A stretch of DNA of 20,118 nt. Origin: an uncultured Gemmatimonadota bacterium. Its GTDB lineage: Bacteria > Gemmatimonadota > Gemmatimonadetes > Gemmatimonadales > Gemmatimonadaceae. A program made the position numbers and the translations under genes. Shown one piece after another: positions 13,993-20,118 of this stretch. Numbering within the stretch: position 1 is the first letter of the stretch; every line of letters begins with the position of its first letter. The notes beneath the pieces are model-generated. The model ran no database searches. It was not told the DNA's origin and worked only from the letters and a program-made list of their open reading frames with translations. The stretch covers positions 1-20,118 of the forward strand of contig CAMLEQ010000019.1 in the NCBI GenBank assembly GCA_946479015.1, written 5' to 3'.

Positions 13993-14742
13993 CTATGAAC
14001 TCACCTTCACTCGGCGTCCCCGCTGGCGCTCGGCGATCGGCACGATGATCTCGAGCACTCCGTTGCGGAAGATCGCCGCGATGCCACTCTCGTCGGCGCC
14101 GTCCGGGAGCGGAATCGTCCGCTGGAACGTGCCGTACACCACCTCGCTCCTGGTGACCCCCTCGCGCTCCTCCTCGTACTCCTGCCGGCGCTCCCCCGAG
14201 ATGGTGAGCATTCCGTCGTCCACGGAGACATCGATGTCATCGGCTCTGAGCCCCGGCAGATCGGCGCGCACCACGATCGCGTCCGGGCGCTGGAGCACTT
14301 CGATCTGAGGCACCAGCAGCTCGGCGCCCGTGGTGCCGAGATCCCTCCCCGTCGTACGCGTCGCGGGGAGTGTCCCCAGGCCGCCCTGCGCGAAGGGCGC
14401 CAGCGTCGGGCGCGCCATTCCGAAGCTCCCGAACAGCTGGTCCATCTCCTCGCTCATGCGCCACATCAGCTCCAGCGGATTCATCGGGAGTCCGCCGCGC
14501 GCGAGCCCCTGCCTGCCGGTGCGCGCGCGCTGGAGCGCGCGTCCGCGCCCGCGCGTCGCCCCCTCGGTGCGCTGCGCCGACTCCTCGCCGCTCACAGGAA
14601 TGGGCCGCTCGGCCTCCCTGCCGCTCGCGCCTCCCGCGCCCTGCTCCGTGCTGCCCCCTCGCGCCGTGGTGCCGGAGGCAGAAGTCCCTTGCTGTGCGTG
14701 TTTCCCCGCCGCATCGCCGGGCCCTTCGCGTCGTGTGGCCAT
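13993..14742 (-). CDS. Hsp20/alpha-crystallin small heat-shock protein with long N-terminal tail
   Basis: The 249-residue protein carries an alpha-crystallin domain at about 145-237: [20 protein letters not shown], then [13 protein letters not shown], then the hallmark [11 protein letters not shown] (225-235), and VKV near the end in place of an IxI motif. Residues 87-105 ([19 protein letters not shown]) look like the normal Hsp20 N-terminus. Before them lie about 86 hydrophilic residues rich in Gly, Arg, Ala, Glu and Thr. This tail is real if translation starts at 14742, which has GGGAGGG with an 8-base spacer; the alternative ATG at 14484 has no SD. Family members hold unfolding proteins as ATP-independent chaperones in the cytoplasm. 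It is the first gene of the ten-gene minus-strand run. No CIRCE element or clear heat-shock promoter was seen upstream. Confidence 0.92.
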   Translation of the reverse strand: MATRREGPGDAAGKHAQQGTSASGTTARGGSTEQGAGGASGREAERPIPVSGEESAQRTEGATRGRGRALQRARTGRQGLARGGLPMNPLELMWRMSEEMDQLFGSFGMARPTLAPFAQGGLGTLPATRTTGRDLGTTGAELLVPQIEVLQRPDAIVVRADLPGLRADDIDVSVDDGMLTISGERRQEYEEEREGVTRSEVVYGTFQRTIPLPDGADESGIAAIFRNGVLEIIVPIAERQRGRRVKVSS

Positions 14743-14750
14743 TCGATGAT

Positions 14751-14757
14751 CCCTCCC
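14751..14757 (-). promoter_or_regulatory. Ribosome binding site that fixes the Hsp20 start
   Basis: GGGAGGG on the minus strand lies 8 bases before the ATG at 14742. It supports the long form of Hsp20 over an internal start at residue 87. Confidence 0.7.
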
Positions 14758-14921
14758 CTCGACTGTACAATGGATCACGATGCGCCGGCGCGTGTCGCGA
14801 CCGGCGCCGCCTCAAGCTGGCGTCGGCAGCTGATGGGCGGTGCCAGGCAAGTGCGAAGCCGACTCTCGCGCTTTCCCGACGGCGAATCGTTCACGGTACG
14901 ATGTAGTGTGAATGCACTTCG

Positions 14922-14958
14922 CCGAGGTCATGCGAGACGCCTCACCGAGGTCATGCGA
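14922..14958. repeat. 14-bp direct repeat pair, 23-bp period, in divergent promoter region
   Basis: CCGAGGTCATGCGA occurs at 14922-14935 and again at 14945-14958. The start-to-start distance is 23 bases, close to two helical turns, so a dimeric or cooperative regulator could bind both copies on one face. The copies sit 100-136 bases upstream of the DUF5335-like start. A binding role is inference. Confidence 0.6.
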
Positions 14959-15057
14959 CGAAGTCGGCTCCCGGCAACGGCCAAGGCAGGAGCCGAGGCG
15001 CTGATCGTGGAGCCTCGACGGCACGGGGGTGATGCCCGCGCGAGTGGGAGGGAGAAC

Positions 15058-15411
15058 ATGGCGGACATGAAGAGAATCCCGGGAGACCATCTCGGTGCGT
15101 ACTTCGAAGCATTCACGAAGCGCTATCTCCTCGATGCGGCGCCCGAGCGCGTGGACGTCGAGGTGCTGGAGCCCCGCTGGGGCGACTGGCGCGCCGTGGA
15201 GGGCGTCCGGCTGATGGGGATCACGTACGACCCGCACGAAAGCGCGCTCGAGTTCGAGCTGGAGCCGGGGGATCACCGCGTGTACCACCCCGTGGACGTG
15301 TGGGTCGTCGAGGAGCCGGACGGCTTCGTGAGCGGCATCGACCTCGTACGCGCCGACGGCACGCGCGAAGTCGTGCGCATCCAACGGATGGGGGTGCAGC
15401 GCGTCGATTGA
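15058..15411 (+). CDS. DUF5335-like small protein
   Basis: This 117-residue soluble protein opens MADMKRIPGDHLGAYFEAFT. Its central VDVEVLEPRWGDWRAVEGV, then GITYDPHESALEFEL (about 54-68), then DHRVYHPVDVWVVEE (72-86) and a closing DLVRADGTREVVRI are the pattern I associate with DUF5335. That family has no known function; members often sit near small heat-shock proteins and other stress genes in soil bacteria. The start is supported by GGGAGGGAG just upstream. An open frame runs further upstream, but it lacks family similarity. The histidine kinase gene follows after 34 bases on the same strand, so the two are likely an operon. The family name is from memory and should be treated as probable. 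Confidence 0.82.
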   Translation: MADMKRIPGDHLGAYFEAFTKRYLLDAAPERVDVEVLEPRWGDWRAVEGVRLMGITYDPHESALEFELEPGDHRVYHPVDVWVVEEPDGFVSGIDLVRADGTREVVRIQRMGVQRVD

Positions 15412-15445
15412 TCCGGGACGCGCGGCCCCATCGCCGGCGGAGCAG

Positions 15446-16969
15446 GTGGGTGCTGCGCAGGCACTGACGGGTGCGCAGGTGCTGCGTGCCTCGCCCGTGC
15501 CGCTGATGCTGGTGGGGCCGGCCCTCCAGGTGCTGATGGCCAACCCGGCGCTCGCCCGCCTGACGGGCCGCGACGCGGCGGTGGCGATGACGGGCGGGGT
15601 GGACGCGCTGGTCGCTCCCGACCAGCGGGAAGCGGTGCGGGAATGGCTGGCGCGCGCACGCGCGCCGGAGGGTGGGCCGGTAGAGCGTGCGGTGCGCGTG
15701 CTTCGCGCGGACGGCGCGGTGATCGACACGCGCTGGGCCATCGCGCCCGCGGGCGATGCCACCGACGTGCTCCTCGTCCACGTCCAGGAGACCAGGGCTC
15801 CGCCGCCGGAAGGCGGCGAAGACCTCGCACGCGATGCGATGACGCGCGTGTTCTGGGCCATGCCCGATCCGGCAGTCCTCGTGCTCGAGCGTGACGAGAC
15901 GATCATCGGAGCGAACGAGCCGTGGTGCGCGGCGATCGACTACCGCGTCGCCGACGTGATCGGCGCCCGACTCGACTCGCTGGACATCGGGCTCGACGCC
16001 GCCGCGCGAGCGAGCGTGCACCGGATGCTGGCACACGGGAAGGCCGTGCGGAACGTGGAGATCGCCTACCATCGCCGGGGGGACACGGCGATGCGGCGGG
16101 CGTCGGTGTCCGTCGAGGTGGTCCACGTGTCCGGACACGAGGTGCTGCTCGCGATCTGCCGCGACGTGACCGCGGAGCGGGGCATGGAGGAGCATCGCCG
16201 GCGCACGCAGCGGCTCGAGGCGCTCGGCCGCCTGGCGAGCAGCGTCGCGCACGACTTCAACAACCTGCTCACCGTGATCCTGGCGAGCGGGCAGCTGGTG
16301 GGCAACAGCTTCGACGCCTCCGACGCGCGTCGCGGCGACGTCGCGGAGATCCTGAAGGCGGCACGGAGCGCGGCGGGACTCACCAAGCAGCTGCTGACCT
16401 TCGGCCGCAGCGCCACGTACGAGCCGCGGCCGGTGGACCTGAACAACGTGGTGCGCAATGTCCACCCGATCCTGGCGCGCCTGCTCGGTCCGGACATCCG
16501 GCTGCGATCCGTGGCCGCTCGGGAGCCGGCCTGGGTGCTCGCCGATCCGACGGCGCTCGAACAGGTGCTCCTGAACCTGACGGTGAACGCGCGCGACGCG
16601 ATGCCCGAGGGCGGGCGCCTGCTCATCGCCGTGACGGCGGTGACGGTGACGGACGCAATGGTGCGCGGTGCCGCGGCCGACATGCCGCCTCCCGGGAGCT
16701 ACGTACGGCTGGCCGTGCGCGACAACGGGATCGGGATGGACGAGCACACCAGGTCCCGACTCTTCGAGCCGTTCTTCACCACCAAGAGCGTCGGCCGCGG
16801 CACCGGACTCGGATTGAGCACGGTCTACGGCATCGTGAACCAGTGCGAGGGGTGCATCACCGTGGAATCCGCATCGGGACGCGGCACCACCTTCCGGGTG
16901 TACCTGCCGCCGCTCGCGGCGAGCGGCGCCGGAGGAGAGCGACCCGTGCGGCGCGGCGCGGCGGCGTAG
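15446..16969 (+). CDS. Cytoplasmic PAS-PAS sensor histidine kinase (NtrB-like core)
   Basis: The 507-residue kinase has no membrane helix. Two PAS-like domains lie at about 10-115 and 133-245. The second opens VFWAMPDPAVLVLERDETIIGAN and ends RDVTAERGMEEH. The phospho-acceptor His269 is in VAHDFNNLLTVI, followed by the N-box LNLTVNARDAM (about 376-386), DNGIGM (426-431), FEPFFTTK (440-447) and GTGLGLSTVYG (452-462). This is the NtrB/hybrid-kinase type of core, which usually pairs with a receiver domain, but none is attached and no response regulator is in the window. The start used is the GTG at 15446, with GGAG very close upstream; a GTG a few codons later is possible. It follows the DUF5335-like gene by 34 bases. 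A palindrome 17 bases after the stop is the likely terminator. Confidence 0.92.
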   Translation: MGAAQALTGAQVLRASPVPLMLVGPALQVLMANPALARLTGRDAAVAMTGGVDALVAPDQREAVREWLARARAPEGGPVERAVRVLRADGAVIDTRWAIAPAGDATDVLLVHVQETRAPPPEGGEDLARDAMTRVFWAMPDPAVLVLERDETIIGANEPWCAAIDYRVADVIGARLDSLDIGLDAAARASVHRMLAHGKAVRNVEIAYHRRGDTAMRRASVSVEVVHVSGHEVLLAICRDVTAERGMEEHRRRTQRLEALGRLASSVAHDFNNLLTVILASGQLVGNSFDASDARRGDVAEILKAARSAAGLTKQLLTFGRSATYEPRPVDLNNVVRNVHPILARLLGPDIRLRSVAAREPAWVLADPTALEQVLLNLTVNARDAMPEGGRLLIAVTAVTVTDAMVRGAAADMPPPGSYVRLAVRDNGIGMDEHTRSRLFEPFFTTKSVGRGTGLGLSTVYGIVNQCEGCITVESASGRGTTFRVYLPPLAASGAGGERPVRRGAAA

Positions 16970-16986
16970 GCGCGCCGAACAACGGA

Positions 16987-17014
16987 GGCGCGCCGGCACG
17001 GGTGCCGGCGCGCC
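16987..17014. terminator. 13-bp GC palindrome between convergent genes
   Basis: GGCGCGCCGGCAC at 16987-16999 is the exact reverse complement of 17002-17014, with two central bases. The practical hairpin is a 12-bp stem with a 4-base loop. It lies 17 bases after the kinase stop and 30 bases before the stop of the facing dehydrogenase, so it probably ends transcription from both sides. There is no U-tract. Confidence 0.75.
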
Positions 17015-17044
17015 CGGTCCGCATCGCCCGGCGGAGTCCGCCGG

Positions 17045-18217
17045 TCACGCCGTCAGCACCACCTTCTCGCAGTTGTCTCTCTTGTTCAGGAACATGTCGT
17101 ACCCCTCGGGCGCCTGGTCCAGCGGCAGGCGGTGCGTGATCACGAAGCTCGGATCGATCTCGCCATTCCGGATCCGCTCGAGCAGCGGGCGCATGTAGCG
17201 CTGCACGTGGCACTGCCCGCTCCGCAGCGTGAGCGACCGGTTCATCACGGAGCCCATGGGGAACTTGTCGATGAACCCGCCGTACACGCCGATCACCGAC
17301 ACCGTGCCGCCGTTGCGGCATGCCATCACCGCCTCGCGCAGCGCGATCGGCCGATCGGTCTCCAGCATCAGCGCCTGCTTCGTGCGGTCGTAGGCGTACT
17401 CCAGGCCGTGCGTGTGCGCTTCCATCCCCACCGCGTCGATGCACGCGTCGGGACCGCGGCCGCCGGTGAGCTCCCGCAGCGCATCGACCACGTTGTCCAC
17501 GTCCTCGTAGTCGATCGTCTCGGCGCGCGAGCGCTCGCGGGCCATCTGCAGGCGATACGGGAAGCGGTCGATCGCGATCACGCGCTCGGCGCCGAGCAGG
17601 AAGGCGCTGGCGATGGCGAACTGCCCCACCGGGCCGCACCCCCACACGGCCACCACATCTCCGGGATGGATGTCGGCCATCTCCGCGCCCATGTAGCCGG
17701 TCGGGAAGATGTCCGAGAGGAACAGCACCTGATCGTCGGAGAGTCCGTCGTCCACCTTGAGCGGCCCCACGTCGGCGTACGGTACCCGGACGTACTGCGC
17801 CTGGCCGCCGGCGAAGCCCCCGAGCAGGTGCGAGTAGCCGTAGATGCCGGAGGGCGAGTGCCCCCACATCTTCTCCGCCATCCAGGCGTTCGGGTTGGAG
17901 TTCTCGCACGTGGAGTAGAACCCGTGCTGGCAGTGCCAGCAGTTGCCGCACGCGATGGGGAAGGGGACCACCACGCGGTCGCCCGCCTTCAGGTTCTTCA
18001 CGTCGCGCCCCACCTCCATCACCTCGCCCATGAACTCGTGGCCGAGCACGTCTCCCCGCTCCATGGTGGGAACGAAGCCGTTGTAGAGGTGCAGGTCGGA
18101 ACCGCAGATCGCGGTCGACGTGATGCGCACGATCGCGTCGCGCGAGTTCAGGATCCGGGGATCGGGGACGTCCCGCACTTCCACGTTGTGCTTGCCCATC
18201 CAGCAATTGGCCTTCAT
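17045..18217 (-). CDS. Zinc-dependent alcohol dehydrogenase, formaldehyde-dehydrogenase type
   Basis: The 390-residue enzyme shows both zinc sites of MDR alcohol dehydrogenases. Catalytic ligands are Cys38 (ICGSDLH), His60-Glu61 (GHEFMG) and probably Asp169 in SDIFPTGY; structural zinc uses Cys90, Cys93, Cys96 and Cys104. The NAD(H) motif is GCGPVG (193-198), with Asp217 at the end of the second strand favouring NAD+. The SDIFPTGY stretch, the extended insert around 105-150 and the length place it with glutathione-(in)dependent formaldehyde dehydrogenase-like proteins; the real substrate may be another alcohol or aldehyde. After SDIFPTGY it has Met where His is common. The ATG at 18217 has GAGGAGG 4 bases upstream; an ATG at 18241 would add eight unconserved residues. 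It is the second gene of a pair with the SRPBCC protein, 72 bases downstream of it. Confidence 0.93.
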   Translation of the reverse strand: MKANCWMGKHNVEVRDVPDPRILNSRDAIVRITSTAICGSDLHLYNGFVPTMERGDVLGHEFMGEVMEVGRDVKNLKAGDRVVVPFPIACGNCWHCQHGFYSTCENSNPNAWMAEKMWGHSPSGIYGYSHLLGGFAGGQAQYVRVPYADVGPLKVDDGLSDDQVLFLSDIFPTGYMGAEMADIHPGDVVAVWGCGPVGQFAIASAFLLGAERVIAIDRFPYRLQMARERSRAETIDYEDVDNVVDALRELTGGRGPDACIDAVGMEAHTHGLEYAYDRTKQALMLETDRPIALREAVMACRNGGTVSVIGVYGGFIDKFPMGSVMNRSLTLRSGQCHVQRYMRPLLERIRNGEIDPSFVITHRLPLDQAPEGYDMFLNKRDNCEKVVLTA

Positions 18218-18245
18218 CGGTCCTCCTCTGTACACCGTCATCGAA

Positions 18246-18273
18246 GGCGGGCCGCATCCGGCCGCGGCCCGCC
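18246..18273 (-). promoter_or_regulatory. 10-bp hairpin between the SRPBCC gene and the dehydrogenase gene
   Basis: GGCGGGCCGC at 18246-18255 pairs exactly with GCGGCCCGCC at 18264-18273 around an 8-base loop. In the transcript it begins 16 bases after the SRPBCC stop and ends 28 bases before the dehydrogenase ATG. It could be a partial terminator or an mRNA-stability element that makes expression of the two genes unequal; no U-tract follows. Confidence 0.5.
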
Positions 18274-18289
18274 GCTCACTCGCCCGCGA

Positions 18290-19261
18290 TCACGCCCGGA
18301 GCTCCTCCTCCGCCGGAGGCACGGCGGGGTGCGGGCCCGGACGCACGGTGGCATCCGACACCAGCACCTCGCCGGTCTCCATCACCTGCTTGAAGGCGCG
18401 CAGCTCCCGCTCGATCTCGTAGTCGGGGATGGCGCGGAAGAGCTGCGCCAGCTTCGTGGTGACCACGCCGCCCGGCGGCTGGTACGACAGGTTCACCACC
18501 ACCTCCGTGCCGCGTCCGCCCGGTGCCTCGCGGAAGCGCACCGCTCCCTCCGTGCGCACCTCCGATCCCTCCAGCGACCGCCACGCGATCAGCTCGTTCG
18601 GCCGGTCCTCGGTGATCTCGGCGTCCCACTCCAGCCTCATCCCGGTGGGCATCTTCGCCGTCCAGTGCGAGCGGCGATCGCCGGTGACCCGCACCGACTC
18701 GAGATATCTCATGAAGCGCGGCAGATTCTCGAAGTCGTGCCAGAAGCGATACACCTCCTCCGGCGAGCGGCCGATGGTGATGCTTCGCGTCACGCGGGCG
18801 AGGCGGCGCGCCGGCTCGGCGCGCGACAGCCGGCGGCCGGCGTACACATCCAGCGCGCTGATGCCGATCACCGCGGCGGTGGCCGCCGTGGTCCGATTGC
18901 GCTGCGTGCTGTCCGACGTGAGGGCCCGTCCCAGCAGCGTGAGATCCATCGCGTCGCCCGCGACCCGGCTCCACGCCCAGCGCGCGGCGGCGGGCTGCGA
19001 GAGCAGGCCGATGCCGCTCGCGATCTCGCGCGCGCCCACGGCACGCATGACGTTGCGGCTCTCCTCGTCATCGCGCACGCCGATCATGCGCGCCATGCGC
19101 TGCGGTGCGACCAGCTCCGCGAGGCCGAGGCCGATGCTGAACCACCCGAGCGCGGTCGCGAGCCCCGCGCCTTCGCGTCGCGATGGCGCGCGCGTGCCAC
19201 GCGTCTGCAGCGGCAAGCCCGCCCCGCCTCGTTGCGTTTCCGATCGTGTCGCCGTGCCCAT
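18290..19261 (-). CDS. SRPBCC (cyclase/dehydrase-like) protein with hydrophobic N-terminal region
   Basis: The 323-residue protein has a C-terminal SRPBCC/START-like domain at about 155-300: SITIGRSPEEVYRFWHDFEN, then PRFMRYLESVRVTG, WDAEITEDRPNELIAWRS, GTEVVVNLSYQPPGG and a final LRAFKQVMETGE helix. This fold binds hydrophobic ligands in a deep pocket. The N-terminal half (about 30-145) has hydrophobic segments at 33-52 and 125-140 and a pattern (ALGWFSIGLGLAELVAPQRM, VRAVGAREI-like) seen in membrane-associated SRPBCC proteins of stress neighbourhoods. It probably sits at the inner membrane; the ligand is unknown. AAGGAGG with a 5-base spacer supports the ATG at 19261. The zinc dehydrogenase gene follows on the same strand, suggesting the two act on related hydrophobic or aldehyde compounds, by inference. 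Confidence 0.88.
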   Translation of the reverse strand: MGTATRSETQRGGAGLPLQTRGTRAPSRREGAGLATALGWFSIGLGLAELVAPQRMARMIGVRDDEESRNVMRAVGAREIASGIGLLSQPAAARWAWSRVAGDAMDLTLLGRALTSDSTQRNRTTAATAAVIGISALDVYAGRRLSRAEPARRLARVTRSITIGRSPEEVYRFWHDFENLPRFMRYLESVRVTGDRRSHWTAKMPTGMRLEWDAEITEDRPNELIAWRSLEGSEVRTEGAVRFREAPGGRGTEVVVNLSYQPPGGVVTTKLAQLFRAIPDYEIERELRAFKQVMETGEVLVSDATVRPGPHPAVPPAEEELRA

Positions 19262-19530
19262 GGTGACCTCCTTGGGCCCGCGATGGAGCTCGAGGCCCGT
19301 CGATGTTTGCGCCGTCAGTGGCGGACGGAGAGTGCCAGCACACCACGTGCCCCGAACGGCGCGGGAAGCAGGACGCGCGACGCCGCCTGGCGTTCGCACG
19401 CGCCCCGGTCGCCGCCGCGACCAGTCACCGCGAAACGGTCGCGCGATCCGCGAGCGGGTGGCGCTGCCCTTGCGGCCCGTGTGGCGTGGGTCGTCGGGCA
19501 CGGGTGGTCACAGCCGGACTGGAGAGTGTC
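19262..19530. promoter_or_regulatory. Divergent intergenic region (SRPBCC / disordered protein)
   Basis: These 269 bases lie between outward-pointing genes. They include AAGGAGG (19267-19273) for the SRPBCC gene and GGAGAG just before 19531 for the plus-strand gene. No convincing promoter hexamers or repeats were seen. Confidence 0.45.
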
Positions 19531-20019
19531 ATGGACAACGAGCGGGATCGCCGGGACGACGCGGCAAAGGATCCGAACGAGGAGCGCGGGCAGGACGTGC
19601 GCGAGAGCGGGTTGCCGGGAGGCGGGCGCGGGCGCCGCGATGAGGTCGGCCAGAGTCGGGTGTACAACATCAAGGACGACAACATTCCCCCGGATGCCGA
19701 GATCCGCATGGCCGGCTCGTGGGGCGGTGGTGACTACAACGAATCCGGCGGCTCGGAGCTGGTCTTCCGGGATGGGACGGTGCTCGGTGGCATGACGGCC
19801 GGCCCTGATGGGGAGCCGACGATCGATATCCACGCCGGGAAGGGACCCCCGCCCGCGGAGGAGGAAGATGCGGTGATCGGCAACGGCGCCGAAGCCGTGG
19901 ACCGGCGCGAGTTGATGCTTCGCGGACTGCCGCCGAGCGACGAGACGTCGCGTGCCGACGCGCCGCGGAGCCAGGAGGGGAGGGAGCAGCGCGAGCCGGA
20001 GAGTCGCGGCCAGGCGTAG
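19531..20019 (+). CDS. Hypothetical acidic, mostly disordered protein
   Basis: The 162-residue product has no signal peptide, membrane helix or cysteine. The first 40 and last 50 residues are highly charged, low-complexity sequence rich in Arg, Asp, Glu, Gly and Pro. A more ordered middle (about 42-102) reads VYNIKDDNIPPDAEIRMAGS, then a Gly/Asn-rich turn, then ELVFRDGTVLGGMTAGPDG and TIDIHAG, suggesting a small beta-rich core. I do not recognise a family. GGAGAG lies a few bases before the ATG. It is divergent from the SRPBCC gene and stands alone. Coding character (G/C third positions, no stops for 162 codons) is fair, but long open frames are cheap in this DNA; the purposeful SD and compositionally ordered core raise confidence. 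Confidence 0.68.
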   Translation: MDNERDRRDDAAKDPNEERGQDVRESGLPGGGRGRRDEVGQSRVYNIKDDNIPPDAEIRMAGSWGGGDYNESGGSELVFRDGTVLGGMTAGPDGEPTIDIHAGKGPPPAEEEDAVIGNGAEAVDRRELMLRGLPPSDETSRADAPRSQEGREQREPESRGQA

Positions 20020-20118
20020 CACCCGTCGGCCGCGCCCGCCCCGGGCCGCCCCCGCCCCCCCCCCCGCCCCACCCCCCCCCCGGGAGCGCCCCCAGGGGGC
20101 GCCCCGCGGCGGCGCCCG
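20020..20118. other. Non-coding poly-C-like edge sequence
   Basis: After the last stop the DNA degenerates into long C runs broken by single G or A bases, then an 8-bp palindrome GCGCCCCC-A-GGGGGCGC at 20086-20102. Nothing else in the window looks like this. It is most simply a contig end with sequencing or assembly error; the palindrome could in principle be a terminator for the preceding gene. Confidence 0.6.

Larger units (their letters stand above)
14743..15057. promoter_or_regulatory. Divergent intergenic region (Hsp20 / DUF5335-like)
   Basis: These 315 bases separate outward-pointing genes and must hold promoters for the long minus-strand run and for the plus-strand pair. Contents seen: the Hsp20 ribosome binding site, a 14-base direct repeat pair (14922-14935 and 14945-14958), an 8-base inverted pair AGCCGACT (14857-14864) / AGTCGGCT (14962-14969), and a less GC-rich patch around 14884-14915 that is the best promoter candidate. 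I saw no CIRCE, FNR-box or sigma-32 consensus and no additional gene. Confidence 0.5.

Noticed and set aside
14743..15057. CIRCE operator or sigma-32 promoter for Hsp20
   Set aside because: No TTAGCACTC-N9-GAGTGCTAA palindrome and no heat-shock -35/-10 consensus could be found by reading both strands.
15405..15425. FNR-box-like TTGAT near the DUF5335/kinase junction
   Set aside because: The second half-site ATCAA is missing, and the position is inside the operon rather than upstream of oxidase genes.
17132..19795. 887-codon plus-strand open frame opposite the dehydrogenase and SRPBCC genes
   Set aside because: It is a compositional shadow. The minus strand encodes complete zinc sites and a complete SRPBCC domain over the same DNA.

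Overview
The window is very GC-rich DNA (estimated by eye at about 70% or more) from a Gram-negative-type bacterium. It is gene-dense, with GTG starts, strong GGAGG-type ribosome binding sites and third positions dominated by G/C. The mix of an Ig-repeat surface protein, PAS histidine kinases, a cbb3-type oxidase and several soil-bacterium stress families would suit a Gemmatimonadota-like or similar soil or sediment lineage. That placement is a guess from style; there is no rRNA or marker gene here. I found no tRNA, rRNA, IS element, integrase or CRISPR array.

Left part (1-5.8 kb). A 34-bp tandem repeat lies at the left edge. It is followed by a minus-strand group transcribed leftward: a PmtA-like phospholipid or small-molecule methyltransferase, a CHASE3-like/PAS sensor histidine kinase, and a membrane-anchored protein with two Big_2-like and four Big_1-like Ig domains. 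Divergent from it is an exported PAP2-family phosphatase. It ends at a 17-bp stem shared with a convergent gene for a small secreted protein.

Middle (6.4-14.7 kb). A histone-fold DUF1931 gene points right and meets the end of an 8-kb run of ten minus-strand genes. In order of transcription the run is: Hsp20 with a long N-terminal tail, a phospholipase D/cardiolipin synthase-like enzyme, a 59-residue C2H2 zinc-finger protein, a quinone oxidoreductase-like MDR enzyme, CcoS, CcoN, CcoO, a single-heme CcoP-like cytochrome c, a two-helix membrane protein with stress-protein-like soluble parts, and DUF2267. From ccoS to the two-helix membrane protein every junction is a 4-base GTGA or ATGA stop/start overlap, so these five are almost certainly co-translated.

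Right part (14.7-20.1 kb). A DUF5335-like protein and a PAS-PAS histidine kinase are on the plus strand. They converge, through a GC-rich palindrome, on a minus-strand pair: an SRPBCC (cyclase/dehydrase-like) membrane-associated protein and a zinc-dependent dehydrogenase of the formaldehyde dehydrogenase type. A disordered acidic protein is divergent from the pair. The last ~80 bases are poly-C-like sequence that looks like a contig edge or sequencing artefact.

Taken together, the window looks like a stress and low-oxygen adaptation region: small heat-shock protein, membrane-lipid enzymes, a high-affinity-type terminal oxidase, redox enzymes, and small families often seen in stress neighbourhoods (DUF2267, DUF1931, SRPBCC, DUF5335). 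The two sensor kinases have no response regulator in the window. The functional grouping is inference from gene order and families.
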